Shown piece after piece: positions 23,844-36,414 of a DNA stretch of 64,000 nt (positions within the stretch are counted from its first letter, which is position 1; every line of letters begins with the position of its first letter). A program made the translations under genes and the position numbers. Source of the DNA: Capsaspora owczarzaki ATCC 30864. Taxonomy: Eukaryota > Opisthokonta > Filasterea. Location: assembly GCF_000151315.2 (NCBI RefSeq), contig NW_011887292.1:2333181-2397180 (forward strand), in the 5' to 3' direction. The notes below the pieces were generated by a model, which was given only the letters and a program-made list of their open reading frames with translations, made no database searches and was not told where the DNA came from.

Positions 23844-25482
23844 CTGTTGAGACGTACAATAGGGAACAAACAACAAAAGTTAGCAACGAAATCGGAACAA
23901 GCAGCGAGTCGAGGATTTGCCCCCGCTATTATTTCCCGCCCCGCTTTCGTTTTCACTTGGTAGCTCCAGCGTGCCAAATAAGGTCTGTTGTGCCAGAATC
24001 CCCCGCTGTGCTGATGCATGCATGCAACGAAGGAATCGGTGGCGCAAGTGCCGTTTCAACATGGCTGACGACGTATGGATGCAAAAGTGATGAGAAAATT
24101 TGAGCCTGATCCGACGCTTGTTGACTTTTGTTTCGCTTATTTCCCCGGACACGCGCCTATTAGCCAACCCACATGCCGACTCGCAACAACTGGACCTTCG
24201 TGCATGTCACTCGCTCGCAAGGTTGACATGTCACAGAGGATTCACCAGCTGCTTGGACACGTCTTCTGCCGCAACGAAGGTCGAAGCAGCCGCGTTTTGG
24301 TTCTGGGTTTGTGGTTTTTTTGTTTTGAGGCGAAAACCGCAGATGGCACATCCAATCTCAAACCGATAAACACGGCGCCAAAAAAGAAGCAGCGTGCTCA
24401 TTCACCCACTCCCTTAGCCTCCGCTTCACTGAGAAAAGAGTGCTGCTGAGACAGCAGGCGACAAGAGAATGCGAGCGACAGCGCGAAATGGACGCGTTCG
24501 GAACTTACGGCGCTCCGAGTCAGGGAAGCATACGGAAACGGCAGACGGCACAATCAAAAGAAGCGCAACGCACGCGCTCAGAACAGATTGAAACCGCATT
24601 CGCTTTCAATACAGGTTTTTGGCTAAAACTAAAGAGAAAGAGAAAAAAAGAATGAGCCTATATCAAAGGTAGACGGCTCATAAATGAGGCCATTTCGGCA
24701 ACCGACTTGTTTTGACAACTCAAAAAACCTCAAACTCCCCCAAAACTGTTTCATAGCGGGAGGTGTGTCCCAAAAACAGTGCAAAATCAGTGGTAAAAAT
24801 TCTATCCGGACACACATAATCAGGCTAGAACGCTCAAATCCAATAGTGGGAACGTGATTGCTCATCGTTCGTCAGCTGGAAGCGTTTTCGTTTTTTTCAG
24901 TTGCTGGAATTGTGTTTTCGATTGTACTGGCGACGGTACGAATGCCACCCACCACAAATAGGCGCAGTTGGTACTATAGACCATCCAGCAAAAACCACAA
25001 TCAGTTCCCTAGTGCTGGAGCGTGCACTTTCGCAACGCTGGGTCGTTTCGGAACGCGATAGTTCTACACAAACACCGTTGCTTGTGGCGTGCGCTGTTCT
25101 TGCTCGCGGTCGGCATTTCACGCTCCTCTCCATCTGCAACATTGCACCAAACCATATTTCCAATCCATTTAACGAAACTGAGAGGTTACAGGATGGGGAG
25201 CATGGTTTGGAAAGCAGGTCGCCACCTGGGGGTTTGCGAATTTTGCGTTTTCAGATGCGAAACGGTCCATTTTTCTCACATCAGCGTGCCTTCGTCTTCC
25301 CCCCCCCTTCCGCCGTCCACCGTCCGCTGTCGTTGGATGTGTTCTGGTTGTTCACTTTCTACAGTTTGTCGTACGTGTCATGTCTCAGTCTTCTGTTTCG
25401 TGAATTCGTTGTGACGTCGAACATCACCCGATTTGAAAAAAAAACAACAAAAAAACAGCACAACAACAACAAAACTCGACCA
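23844..25482. other. 5' region between GPCR and E-Syt-like gene; holds the missing GPCR exon
   Basis: About 1.64 kb. The GPCR's first known exon begins after an acceptor at 23844-23846 in phase 1, so an upstream minus-strand exon with the start codon and signal peptide must lie here or beyond. I could not pick it with confidence: one ATG at about 24064 leads to a usable donor but gives no signal peptide. The right part holds the promoter of the plus-strand SMP/C2 gene. A frame open on the plus strand from 24901 is upstream of the preferred ATG and lacks domain features. Confidence 0.45.
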
Positions 25483-28400
25483 ATGCCAGCGCAGCCGTCG
25501 CCGCCATTGCTCAGCCCATCGTCTACGACTGAGGCTGGTCAGCAGCCGCCAGCGTTTGCAGGCACAGCCACCGCCACCGCCGCGAACACGGCGAACGGCG
25601 CGGCGCAGAACAGCGGCAGACCGCCGACGCTCGACCTGCGCAAGTCTGACGATTCAATTGCCAATCGCGTTCTGAGCTCGCTGCGCCCGTCGCCAACCGC
25701 GTCGCCGGCTGCTCCATCGACCCCGACCCCCACCCCCAGCAGTAGCATTGGTGCCGGTGGTGCTGCTGGTGGTGGTGGTGGGCAGGCGGGGCTGACCACG
25801 GCGGCCAAATCAGCCAGCGTGTCCTCAGCAGCAGGAGTCGCACCTGCATCCAAATCCAGCAGTGGCTCATCGTCGCCCAAGCCCGCCCTTCTGATGACGA
25901 CGCCAGGGCCAGCAACCCCAACCAGCAAGGCAGCAAAGACAGCAGCAGCAGCAGCAGCCTCTACGCCTGCATCGACGTCAACAACGCCTGCAGCGACGAC
26001 CACTGCAGCTGCTTCAGCTTCCTCCTCGTCCTCGTCCTCCTCCTCGCGCAAAAAGTCGCTGCTGCCCGCCGTCGTCCGCGAGCTGCTGTCCGTGTCGCTT
26101 CTGGTGGAGGCCACGATCAGCCTCGTGGGTCTGTTCCTGCTCACCTGGCTCTCTGTGGCTGCTGGGCGCAATCGCTTGGCTTTCGCTCGCCGACTCGAAA
26201 CGACGCCAGAAACTATTCCTCCTGGCCGAGGAGCGTGCTCACCGTGAAGTTCGCCGAGAGCGGGTGAGGTCTTTTTTTTTTATTTGAGAAGTTTGTTCGT
26301 TTGTTGCGTTTGTTTTGGCGAATCAAGCGAGCCACACACACACACACACACGGTCGCTGTGGAGGAGAGAAAAGTCTCGGACAAAAGTTTGGCTCAGATA
26401 CTCGGGTCGCTCACACTTGCTGTTGTGCCTTTTGGTTGATGGCAGGCTGTGCAAGACTCGGAAACCACAGAGTGGCTCAACACTGTGATTGAGCGCTATT
26501 GGGTGTTTTACGAGCCCATTTTGTGCAAAACCATCAAGGACTCCATTGAGCCGGTGTTGGCTTCCGCGAAACCGGGTTTGATTGTACGTGCACTTGCCAT
26601 TTGCTTGGTTGCTGCATTGCATCCTCGTACATTCAACGCCAACAATGCCGAGTCCTCCTTCTGCTTACACTCAATGTTGTCCCCCCCCCCTTTATGTTTT
26701 GTTTTTTTTCGTTTTCTTGGCTAGGAATCCATCAAACTGACCACTTTCACACTTGGATCGATGGCTCCGTACATTCGCACGGTTCGCGTTCTTGCAGCAC
26801 GTCAAATCGCGGCCCAAAAGGCGTCGTCGTCAGAAGAAGAAGAGGTCGCGGCAACCGAGGAAGGCGCAACCGGTCTCGTCACATCCATTTCGTCCGCTGC
26901 CAATATTCTCATGATGGCCAAAAAGCGCGCCTCAAAGCGCGGCTCGGCCTCCGCGGCTGCCGACGATCCGTATGCGCGTCCGTCGCCTGGGTACCAGCAG
27001 CGCCTCAGCACGAGCGATCGCATCATTGCCGATGTTGAGCTCGGCTTCCAAGCGCCGCTCGCCAAGATTGTCGTGTCCATCAAACTGGGCGGCAAGTTCA
27101 TCGGGCTCACATTGCCCGTGCAGCTCAAGGAGATTGACTTTGCGGGCACCATGCGAACCAATGTCAAGTTGATTGACCAGTTCCCGCACTTGGACTCGAT
27201 CACCTTTGGGTTTTTGAACATGCCCCGTGTTCGCTTTGCCATTCAGCCGCTCAAAACCATCGACATCATGGATGTGCCAAAGCTGTCCGAGTGGTTGTAC
27301 GGTATGGTTGAGGACGCCCTCCGCACGTCTGTGGTCGATCCGCACAACATTACTATCAACCTGAACAGCAACAAGGCAAACGCGCTCATGTTCTTCTCGG
27401 ACATTTACAAGCTCTCAACCGCCCTGTACGTTGTCCGCGTGTCCCGCATCACGAACAGCACTCCGCCTCCGCTGACACCGTCCGGCACCAAACAGGCGAG
27501 TTCGGTCGCGGTCATCGACAGATCCACTGAGGAAGGCGTTGGTGGCGGTGGCAGTGTGCCTGCGGGAGGGCCACCAAAGCTCGTGCGCCAGTTCACGCTG
27601 GACACGATCACGCCGACAAAAGCCAATGCACCCGTGGCCATTCAGCCTGGGGCTGCGATGCCCGACTCGAGCGCCGAGGGAACACTGGATTTGTATTGCA
27701 CAGTCAAGATTGGCGACGACAAGCGACGAACCGAAGTGCTGCGCGTTGCCTGCGCAAGAACGCCGCAGGGTGTCAGTCCGACGAACGTTGCGTCGAACAA
27801 TTTTGACACGCCGTTCGTGTTCTTGACCTCGCAGCCCGAATTTGACACAATGACTCTGACCGTGCGTCGCAAAAGGAAGCTGAAGAATGAAACGCTTGGC
27901 TGCAAAGAGCTGGCTCTGTACTCTTTGGACGACGCCACGGGCAAGCACAATGTGTAAGGATGGCTATGGTGGTGGTGCTGTTGTTTGATTTTGGTGGTAC
28001 TTTTTCCGACGTGTGTGAGTGTGTGAGTGAGTGCTAACTCAACTCTCTTGGAATCCTCTTTGCCTCTGGATGAATGATTCCTCTCTGACAGTGAGGTCGA
28101 GTTGGAAACGATCGACGGTTTGGTGCATTTGGAAATCCAGCGAATTCCGTTGGCGTATATTCGTATGCCAAGCGATTTCGAGCTTGCCCATGCACGCGCG
28201 ACGGAAGACGCCGCGGCGCAGGCGGCAGCAGCGGCAGCAAATACAGAGATTGAACTAGATGAGCTGGAGCCAGAAGCGGCCAAGCCCACTGTGGATGCAG
28301 TGGCTCCTGATTCCGCGGCCCCTGCTGACAGTACCACGACGGCAGCTTTGACGGATGTGTCTGCGCTCGAGAAAACCCTCCTTGAGCCTCAGCCAGATTC

Positions 28401-30998
28401 GCGCGAATTTGGTCATCCCGCCATGCCTGCGTACGCACCTGCGAACATCGACAGTGGCATCTTCACGTTGATTGTACACGCAGCGCGCAATTTGGATGCG
28501 GCCGATTCCGACGGTAAGCTGAGAAAAGCTTTTTTTTGTCGTTGCTTTAACGTTGCGTTCCTTCTGTCTGACCGATTGTTCTTGGTTGCGGGTCGATCGA
28601 AACGTAGGCCTCAGTGATCCGTTCTGCATTGTGGACATTCGCACGCGCACTCGCAAGTACGAGTGGTTTTCGACCAATTACAAGCGCGACACTCTGAATC
28701 CCGAGTGGGAGGTAGCCAAAGAGGTTGCAGTGCTCGATTTCCGCACCACCAAAGTCCGCATCAACTTGTTTGATTTCGACGACCTGTCGGACAACGACCC
28801 GCTTGGGCATTGTCTCATCAACTTGCAGACCATGTTTGCTGTGGTAGGAGGACACGTTCTCTGTCTCGTGACACGTTTTTCTGCTGTTGTGTCGTAGTAG
28901 AAGCGGCCAAATTTCATGCCAACATTCTCATTGCTTTGCCTTGGCTAGGACTTGATCCGCGAGCGCGTTTGGATTCCCGTGCTTTTCGACAAGGACACTG
29001 CAAAACTCAAGGAGGGGTTGAAGCGCCCGTACCATGGCGAGGTGTGCGTTTCTGGCATCTTCCGGCCTCAGCCTCTGGTCTTTGACGACGCTCCTCCAGA
29101 TACCAGTACGATACGATCGTTAGAACCCAAACTTGCAGCATTGTTTGTTTTTCGAAAGTTTGGGTTGTCTCACCTTTTGTTTTTTTGTCGTTGTACTTGT
29201 TTTTTTTTCTTTGTTGATTCCATCTTGTTGCGGCAGGCGACGACGTGGACACGGAAGTGACGGGTGTCACTAGCGCTCTTGGAAAGGGCGCCAGACTCAG
29301 TGGCAAGGGCGCCAAGGCGTTGCTTACGACCTCGCGCGACATCATGACGCTGAAGCGCCTGCGCAACATTGGCAAGAAACACCACAAGGTGGACAGCGCT
29401 ACCATCACCGTCCGTTTGATTGAGGGCGAGAATCTGCCCGCGATGGATTCCACTGGCTTGAGTGATCCTTACGTTGTTGGCCGACTGGGAAGCAAGCAGC
29501 TGTTCCAGTCGCGCGTGATCAAAACCACCCTCAATCCCAAGTGGAATGATACTTTCAAGGCGCACGTGAGCGACCGTTACGCCCACCCTCTCACGCTCAA
29601 TGTTCGCGACATGAACGCGATTGGCTCCCACTCGATGGGCGAAATTGAAATCTCGTTGACTGACGAGCAGTCCTGCCAAGGCGAGCCGAAATGGTATCCC
29701 GTCACCGGAAAGAGCCACAGCCGCGGTCGCGTGCTTGTGGCCGTCACGCTTGTTCTTGCCGACTCGATCGGGCAGGAGGAGGAGCTGGACGAGGACGACG
29801 AGGACGAGGAGGCCGTATTCGACCCGCCTTCGGACGAAAGCAGCGAGGTACTCGCTGCAGCCACCCGCGATCGCACCCTGACCGCAAGCAGCCAAGACCT
29901 TGACTGGGAGGGTGAGGAGAGTATGACCGCGCACGCTCGAGGAAGCCTGAAGCGCCTGGGCAAGCCGTTCAAGGCTGCTGCCATGACCATCGCCGCCATG
30001 TCTCGCGGTATGCATCACCATAGCGATGCGAGTTCGGCGAGTACGTCCACCCCGACCACGCCGCGGCAGACTGGCGCCGTTGCCAGCATTGCCAACTCGG
30101 CCAGCACGTCCTCGCCGACCACGCCGCGTCAACCTGGCGCCAATCCTGCCGCCGCCAATAATGCGAGTTCCACGGCAGCGGCTGACGCTGTGAATGCGGC
30201 GGCCAACGCCGCAACCGCCATGGCGGTCACTGCCACCGGTGCAACCGTTGCGTCGGCCACTGGCGACCCTGCTCGGGCGGGGATGACCAACGCGACACTC
30301 TTCGTCCCCGGAGGTCCCGTCGCTCGCGGACCTTCCGCTGAAAGCGAGCGCAGCGGCACGGGAATCGCAGCCTCCCCCAGCCGACACTCTCTAGCAGCGC
30401 TCGGAGCTGGCGAGATGCGTGTTGCGCGGCTTTCTGCCGTCATCATTCAAGCAAAGGATTTGAGTCTGCCCGATTCCAAAGGTAAGATACAGTCGACCAT
30501 CCATTTGGTCGAGCATGTTGCGTCGGTTTGCGTGGCATTTTGTTTTGCTCAACTCTCGAAATTCCTTCAATCTTTCGTTCCTTCCACCTAACCTCCCTCC
30601 CACTCGTTGCAGGTCCTGGGTCTCACGTCCCTCCAGAAGCATACGTCAAAGTACGCGCTGGCCGCTCTGTTGTTTACAAGACAAGCAAGCACAAGTTGCT
30701 GTCCAACGCGACCGTGCGCTGGGACGAAGCCTTCTCGTTCGCAAGCATCAACCTGGCTCTCAAGCCGGTCGTGTTCCAAATCAAGGAAAAGAAGGCTCTA
30801 CTGAACAGCGGGCTGATTGGCGCTCACGACCTGTCGTTGGAGGCTGTCTTCCCTGGCTGGCAGCAGTGGCTGAGCGCCCAAGCCTCCAACGCGGCAGCGT
30901 CTCCATCCGAATTGAAAAAGACCATTTGGCTGCAGCTCTCTCCTGTTGGCCGGGGCTCTCTACAAGTATCCCTGACTCTGAGCAGTGTTCAGGCATAA
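25483..30998 (+). CDS. Extended synaptotagmin/tricalbin-like SMP and multi-C2 protein
   Basis: Lipid-transfer tether of ER-plasma membrane contacts. Exons: 25483 to about 26154, about 26210-26263, 26446-26583, 26725-27953, 28092-28513, 28608-28843, 28949-29105, 29237-30481 and 30613-30998 (about 1512 aa). The N-terminus is a long Ser/Ala/Thr-rich region, then a hydrophobic segment (LLSVSLLVEATISLVGLFLL). The SMP domain follows, from ETTEWLNTVIERYW through VRFAIQPLKTIDIMDVPKLSEWL. Four C2 units follow: one around LYCTVKIGDDKRR, one from FTLIVHAARNLDAADSDGLSDPF, one from VRLIEGENLPAMDSTGLSDPY, and a last one from SAVIIQAKDLSLPDSKG. The middle two keep the aspartates expected for Ca2+ binding. 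The reading frame shifts by one within or just after the hydrophobic segment; a 55- or 85-nt intron ending at 26209 would fix it, but both are weak. Confidence 0.88.
26332..26351. repeat. (CA)n microsatellite in E-Syt-like intron
   Basis: About ten CA units in the intron between 26264 and 26445, downstream of a T-rich donor-proximal tract. Confidence 0.85.
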
Positions 30999-31146
30999 GA
31001 ATCTCGTGTATTTTTCGGTTGAGTTTTTCGAGTTTTTGAGTTTTTGAGTTGTTCGAGTTTTCTCGAGTTTGCGTATCCTTTGAGTCTCTCTTGAGTCTTG
31101 CTTTGAGTCGCGATTTTGTGTTAGAATGTAAGAATTGCATCTGAGA

Positions 31147-31152
31147 AATAAA
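31147..31152 (+). terminator. AATAAA polyadenylation signal after the SMP/C2 gene
   Basis: Canonical hexamer 148 nt after the stop codon at 30998 on the same strand, preceded by an unusual TTTGAGTTTTTGAG-type repetitive 3' UTR. It lies only 66 nt before the stop of the convergent KTI12 gene. Confidence 0.6.
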
Positions 31153-31217
31153 AATCTAAAACGTCTTGTAATTTCGTTGTACATTCTCTTCGTCCTTTGT
31201 TGCCTCCTTAACCGGCG

Positions 31218-32424
31218 TCATCGCATCGACGCATTCAAGTGACGAACAAATTGCGAAGAAAGGGAATCCACTGATTGCACGCCCGTTGTGCGCGAGTGCA
31301 CCTGCGCGTGCGCTTGAGCGAGCGTGACAAACTGTCGTTTATGCTTTCGCAGCGCAGCCTGGGTGAGAGTCGCGGGCACGATAAACCGCTCGGAGCTGTT
31401 CGGCACTGCAACAGAGTCGCCTGGAACAAAGCTGGCTGCGTTGCCCAGCAGGAAGGTGACAACTTCCTGGGTTTTCGTGTCAAGCTCGTGCAAAAAGTCG
31501 GCGGGCGCCACAGGTGGATTGCTGGTGCCGAGATTTGGCAATGGCAAACGCGCAACGTCGTCCAGGATTTGCACAATGTGTTCAAACGGCAGCTCACTGC
31601 GATCGGTGAACTGCACCGTGACGAGCGGCGATTCCCACCGATTTCGTTCCTCGGGTGTTTCAAAGCGCTGTACTAGTTCGTGAAATTGCGACTCTGTGAC
31701 GTGGTCATCCGAGCGAGCCATGTTCGCCGCCAATGCCTCAGCAGCAGGAGCTGCGCAATAAATCTGCGAATACATTGTACAAGAACGGAACAAAACAAGG
31801 TGAGAATTTCAAGCAACACCTCAACTCCGCCGAACATGCCCAAGCAGCTCGCGTGTTGGCACGGTTACCGTGCATTGAGGCGTGCGCATTGCGCGTGAGA
31901 TGCAGAACAGCTCGTAGCGGAAGCCCTTGATGTAATTCAGCGAGTCGACAATCACAACATCCTCGCGCGAGCACAGCCGTTCCAGGGCCGCCTTGAGCGC
32001 GCCACGCGCCATCTTTTCGTTGGTGGGGTCTGTTTGTTGGTTTTTGGTTGTTGTCGTGTGGAGGTAAGTGCGCTTGGCTGACGACCAATCACACATGGAA
32101 CATATGGAACATGGGTCCTTACTGGCATAGGCTTCCGAGCGCACAAGCTGGAGCGACTCGTCGTTGATCAGATGTACTCGTCGTCGCTTGGTTTCTTCCA
32201 GATACCTGGTTTCGGAAGGGGGTTGGGGGTTGGGAGCGGCGGTTGGGGAAGGGGACAGCAAACAGGGTTGGCACTGCACTCCACTGCAATCGTAACTTGT
32301 TCCCCCTTGGCTCGATCCCAAATGCAGTAGAAAAATCGCCAAAAACGCGGCCTCACTTTTTCAATTCAAGCGCGCGAGTCGTTTTGCCCGACGATGGGTA
32401 GCCACAAAGCAGCACTACCGGCAT
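31218..32424 (-). CDS. KTI12: KTI12, Elongator-associated P-loop protein
   Basis: Regulator of the Elongator complex and so of tRNA wobble-uridine modification; related to the tRNA-Sec kinase PSTK. Exons are complement(31218-31763, 31869-32029, 32123-32205, 32357-32424), 285 aa. The P-loop GYPSSGKT is at residues 8-15. Family segments are VHLINDESL, NPTNEKMARGALKAALERL, VVIVDSLNYIKGFRYELFC, ARxxRTPxCxxYC (read SRAMRTPQCTIYC across the exon 3/4 junction), RFETPEERNRWESPL, and the C-terminal helix region with RFIVPATLTQAALRKHKRQF. Length and order fit the family. The gene is divergent from the BAR-RhoGAP gene, with 299 bp between start codons. Confidence 0.93.
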
Positions 32425-32723
32425 TTTGCACTGACTGATTCAGCAGAAGAAAGCGAGACTGGAGACTTCTCATTGCGTCAGAGATGGATTTGATTTTGGT
32501 CTGGTGCGTGTTTGTATCGTTGAATTTGGAGAAAGCGTGACCTACAACTTTGATTTGCAGCGGATGATGGGCAGACGGGTGAGGGTCGCCACCCACCCAC
32601 CAACCCCCGTCGTGCAGTACTGTAGCGTTCGTTGAGGCTGAGCTTTATTACTGTACCATCTCTCAGAATTATCTTCAATTCAGATTTTCCAAGCCAGTCT
32701 TTCTTCTTCACTCGACTGAGACA

Positions 32724-35700
32724 ATGGCGATGAATCGTCTCAAGCAAGGGCTCAACAAGCTCAAAGAGAACATTGAAGAGCGCAAAACAAGGTTTTTTTT
32801 TTTTTTTTTTGAATGCAACATCTCTTTCTCGTTCGCCAACCCCCTCCGCAAGCCAGCTTCCTTCCCTTTGTTCTCATCATTCCCAGCCGTCCCTTGTTGC
32901 CCTCCCTTGTTGCCCTCCCCGTGGCCCTGTTGGAGTGTGGATGCGTTAAAGCGTTCAAACAACGCGACCTTTGACTTTTAATATTTTCGTATTTTTTTTA
33001 TTTTATTGTTTTTACGATTGTTGTCTTTTATGGTTTGAAACTGGGGTGGCTGTTCGGTTTTGAGCTTCCAAACGACTCGCTCGCTCGCTCTCTTTCTCTG
33101 GCTCTCTCTCGCTCTCTGTCTCACTATAGAGTAGTAGTAGTAGTCGTGTTCTTGCCCAGGGCTCCGATGCCACGCCGGGTGCGCAAAACTGTGTGCAAAT
33201 CGCTGTTTGTGTGTGTGTTTGGTCTTGCTTTTTTTTTTTTTTTTTTTTGTGGGATCTTTAAATTTCTGGCTGCATTCACGTTTTGCCGCTGTTTTCGTGA
33301 TTTGGGAAGCGATTGGCGGATTGGTGGATTGGCGGATTGGCGGATGGATGCGAAACAAGCTTGTGGACTTGCAACCGAGCGCAGAACGACCGACTTTGGT
33401 CATTTGGGATTGACGATTGAATGGGGTTGAGTTCGGGGGTTGCCGAACCAAATGGGTGATTGAAAGCTCAGGACCAGGTGCGGCGGTCGCACTGAGCTCA
33501 TGCTTGTTGGGCACTTACGAGACTTCATTGCTGGTGCTCATGAGAGACAAGAGAGTGGGAGAGATGGAGGGGGAGGGGGAGAGAGAACGTGAGCGGTGAT
33601 GTTCGACCAATTTCAACTCTTACGTCCATCGCAAAGCACTGCCCGTCACCCACTTCAAACCATTGCCAATCTATTCCATTGCCCTGGTTGATGTTGTGCT
33701 AACAAAACGCTGCTTCGTCAAACCCCCCCCCCCACCGTTTGCAGTGCTGGGCCCGGTCAACGGTTCAAGGACAAGTCCAGCGATTTGAGCGACGAGCTGC
33801 AGGACATTGAAGCGAATCTCAACGCGACCAAGACCACCTACGAGCTTGTTCTGAAGGTAGGAGATGCACAGACTCTAGACGCAGCAGCAACGGCAAGCTG
33901 GCCGATGGACTGACCGCGGGTGAAACGAGTCGAGTTGCGTTGACGATCTCGTAACTCACTTCCACTCTCTTGGACGTCTGTGTACCCACGCCTGTAGCGC
34001 GCTGAAGACACGCTGCATGGGACCAAGCTGGAGCGCGAAAAGCGCCTCAAGAAAATGGCGCCCGTCAAGATGGCCCAGTCGATGCGAGAGGCTGCTGCGG
34101 CGCTTGGCGAGGAGTCGTTGATGGGCGGCATGCTCATGGAATGTGCCGCGACTCATGACGGGATTGGTGCAGTGCTGGCAGATTTTGAGGAATCTGTTGA
34201 AGAGAAGAGTAGGTGTCCCCCCCCCCTTTCTCTCCAGCGCAGAATTGTGTGGTTGTTTGACTGTGGGCTAACAGCTTCGTCCATCTTGCGCTTCTTTCCC
34301 CAAACAAACCGCAGCAATCGCGCCAATGACTAGCATGCTCAAGCTGGAAATCCGCTTGGCCATTGAATCCCGAAAAAACTTGACACGCTCACGGAACGAC
34401 GTCGACTCGGCGCGCGCCAAGCTGCTGAAGGCGTCCGAAGACAAAGTCGTCCTTGCAGACGAGGAGTTGGGTGCTGCCAAGGAAGAGTACGACATTCTTC
34501 TTGGTGTGTGCGAAGATCGGTTGAATGAATTTGGCAGCCGCGACGCCGAGCACATTGCTCCGCTGATTGACTACATGGAGGCGCTCGATCTCTACCACCG
34601 TCTTGCCAGCGAGCTGCTCGCCTCCACCGTGGCCAAATTGCGCGTCCGCAAGGCCAATGCCTCCAGCCCCACCGTCTTTGGCCGCCCGCTTGTCGAGCAC
34701 TTGGCTGCTGTCGACCGCAACATCCCGCACGTCGTGGACGCCTGCGTGAAGGAGATTCGTCGCCGCGGAATGACCTCGGAGGGTATTTTCCGTCTCTCTG
34801 GCAACTCGGTCACCGTCAAGCGGTTGCGAGCAGCGTTCAACGCCGAGCAGGCGGTTGTCAACTTTGAGTCAGATTCAGACTGGGAGGATGTGGAGATTAA
34901 CGCTGTTGCCGGCGTCCTCAAACTCTACTTCCGCGAGCTGCCCGAGCCGCTGTTGACCTTTGAGCTGTACCGAGACTGGATTAATGCCGGCTCGTTGCGG
35001 GACCACAACGACCGTTTGAATGCTGTTCGCGATGTTGTTGCACGGCTTCCGCAGCAAAACGCTACCATCCTGTTCTTCCTGATGAGCTTTTTGCATGAGC
35101 TCGCAGAAAACCACGATTCGACCAAAATGCACCCCAGCAACCTTTCGATCGTGTTTGGCCCGACGCTGCTGTGGTCGCCCACTCCTGACGATGTCACCTC
35201 CATCATGGAGACGGGACCACAGTCGGCCTGTGTGGAGGCCATGATTGCGTACTCGGACTGGATTTTCGAGGACATTGCCGCAAAAACCGCGGCGTCGGTC
35301 AAACACGCGGCGAACTCGCCCGTTCCTGCCAAAAAGCAGCAGCCTTCGGCACCCGCTGGTGGTTCCGACGAGGCTCACAAACACACAGCGACAGCAACTG
35401 CATCAGCAACTGCATCAGCGCCTGCCGCCGCCAAGGTGCCTCCAGCAAGGCCAGCAACAGCGGCGCGCAAACCTGTCGCAGCGGCCCCGGCTGTGGATTT
35501 GCTGACTGGCGACATTGCCACCGAGAGTGCCCCGCAAGCGAGTGCCACAGACTCGCCGCCCGCCGAGGACACCGCCCAGCCCAAGGCTCTGGCAGGCGCT
35601 GCCGCCACACCGTTTGCCGGCGCCGTCAAACTGCCCATTCCCGGCGCTGCGACTGGCGGTGCTGGAGCGCTCAAGCGACCTCCCGTGCGACCACCTGCGC

Positions 35701-36191
35701 CCGTTGGCAGCAGCAACTCGACTCCAGTGACTCCTCTACACGACCACGGCACAGATGCTCCGCTTCTGGTTAATTTAAGCGACTCGGTAGCAGCTCCAGC
35801 TCCAGCAGCAGCAGCAGCAGCCGCCGCCGCACCTGGCGCAGTGGTGCCACCACGGCCAAAACCACAGCCACGACCCAAATCCACGTACTCTGTCACGAGC
35901 GAGGACTCGTCGTCCGGCAATACCTCGCCCACTGTTCAGACACCAGCCCCTGCAGCAGCAGCAGCAACAGCAGCAGCAGTAACACCGACAGCAGCTCCAG
36001 CTTCTGCAGCCAAGCCCGTGCCGCCTCGCCCACAGCGCCCAAGCGTACCTGCTGTAAACGAGGTATCGGCTGCGCCAGCGACGCCGTCATCGCCCGGAGT
36101 GATGCCAGACGGCACACCTATTCCAGCTGTTCCGCCACGACGCCCCGGTGTCAAGCGCACAGATTCCGACATGGGCAAAGGCCCTGTGTAA
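32724..36191 (+). CDS. BAR-domain RhoGAP (ARHGAP17/RICH-like)
   Basis: Curvature-binding BAR domain coupled to a GTPase activator for Rho-family proteins. Exons 32724-32791, 33745-33856, 33998-34208 and 34315-36191 encode 755 aa. The N-terminal ~245 residues are helical and resemble the BAR region of RICH/nadrin proteins (NRLKQGLNKLKENIEE start, SARAKLLKASEDK, AAKEEYDILL). The RhoGAP domain starts at VFGRPLVEHLA. It holds the catalytic arginine finger in SEGIFRLSGN (Arg290), LKLYFRELPEPLLTF and MHPSNLSIVFGPTLL. The C-terminal ~350 residues are Pro/Ala-rich with several PPxRP-type SH3-ligand motifs (PPRPKPQPRPK, VPPRPQRP). Intron 1 is 953 nt, far longer than the others, with an atypical GTTTTT donor, so the first exon is less certain than the rest. 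Confidence 0.88.
32792..33744 (+). other. Unusually long intron 1 of the BAR-RhoGAP gene
   Basis: 953 nt against 100-140 nt for the gene's other introns. It begins with GT followed by an unbroken T run, and contains a second long T run near 33230 and a GA-rich stretch near 33540-33600. A C run lies just before the acceptor. I see no coding frame with protein character; it could hide an alternative first exon or promoter. Confidence 0.5.
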
Positions 36192-36414
36192 ACGGGAACT
36201 GGTTGTATTTCTTTTGAAGGGATTAGGGTTACCAACGACAACGAGACAGGGTTTCAGCGTTATCCTGTCTTGTTTACTTGCTCCATCCACGAGTGCTTGT
36301 ACTGTTGTCAGTCGTGAAATCATCAATGAATGGTTTGTGTAGTTTTGAAAACGGATCATAAAAGAGTTTTTTTGAAGCACGACATGAAGGGCAGCAGACA
36401 ACACGATGATTCTT

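Noticed and set aside
23847-23910. Possible signal peptide (hydrophobic codons SLLVPISLLTFVVCSLL) directly before the first known GPCR exon
   Set aside because: No ATG in that frame before a stop, and the hydrophobic codons are exactly the intron's pyrimidine tract before the CAG acceptor.
24901-25482. Upstream extension of the SMP/C2 protein in the same frame
   Set aside because: The stretch lacks an ATG in good context and has no domain; the ATG at 25483 follows an A/C-rich leader typical of 5' UTRs here.
29170-30387. 405-codon open frame on the minus strand
   Set aside because: Antisense to the SMP/C2 gene's largest exon; Gly/Arg-rich without any domain.
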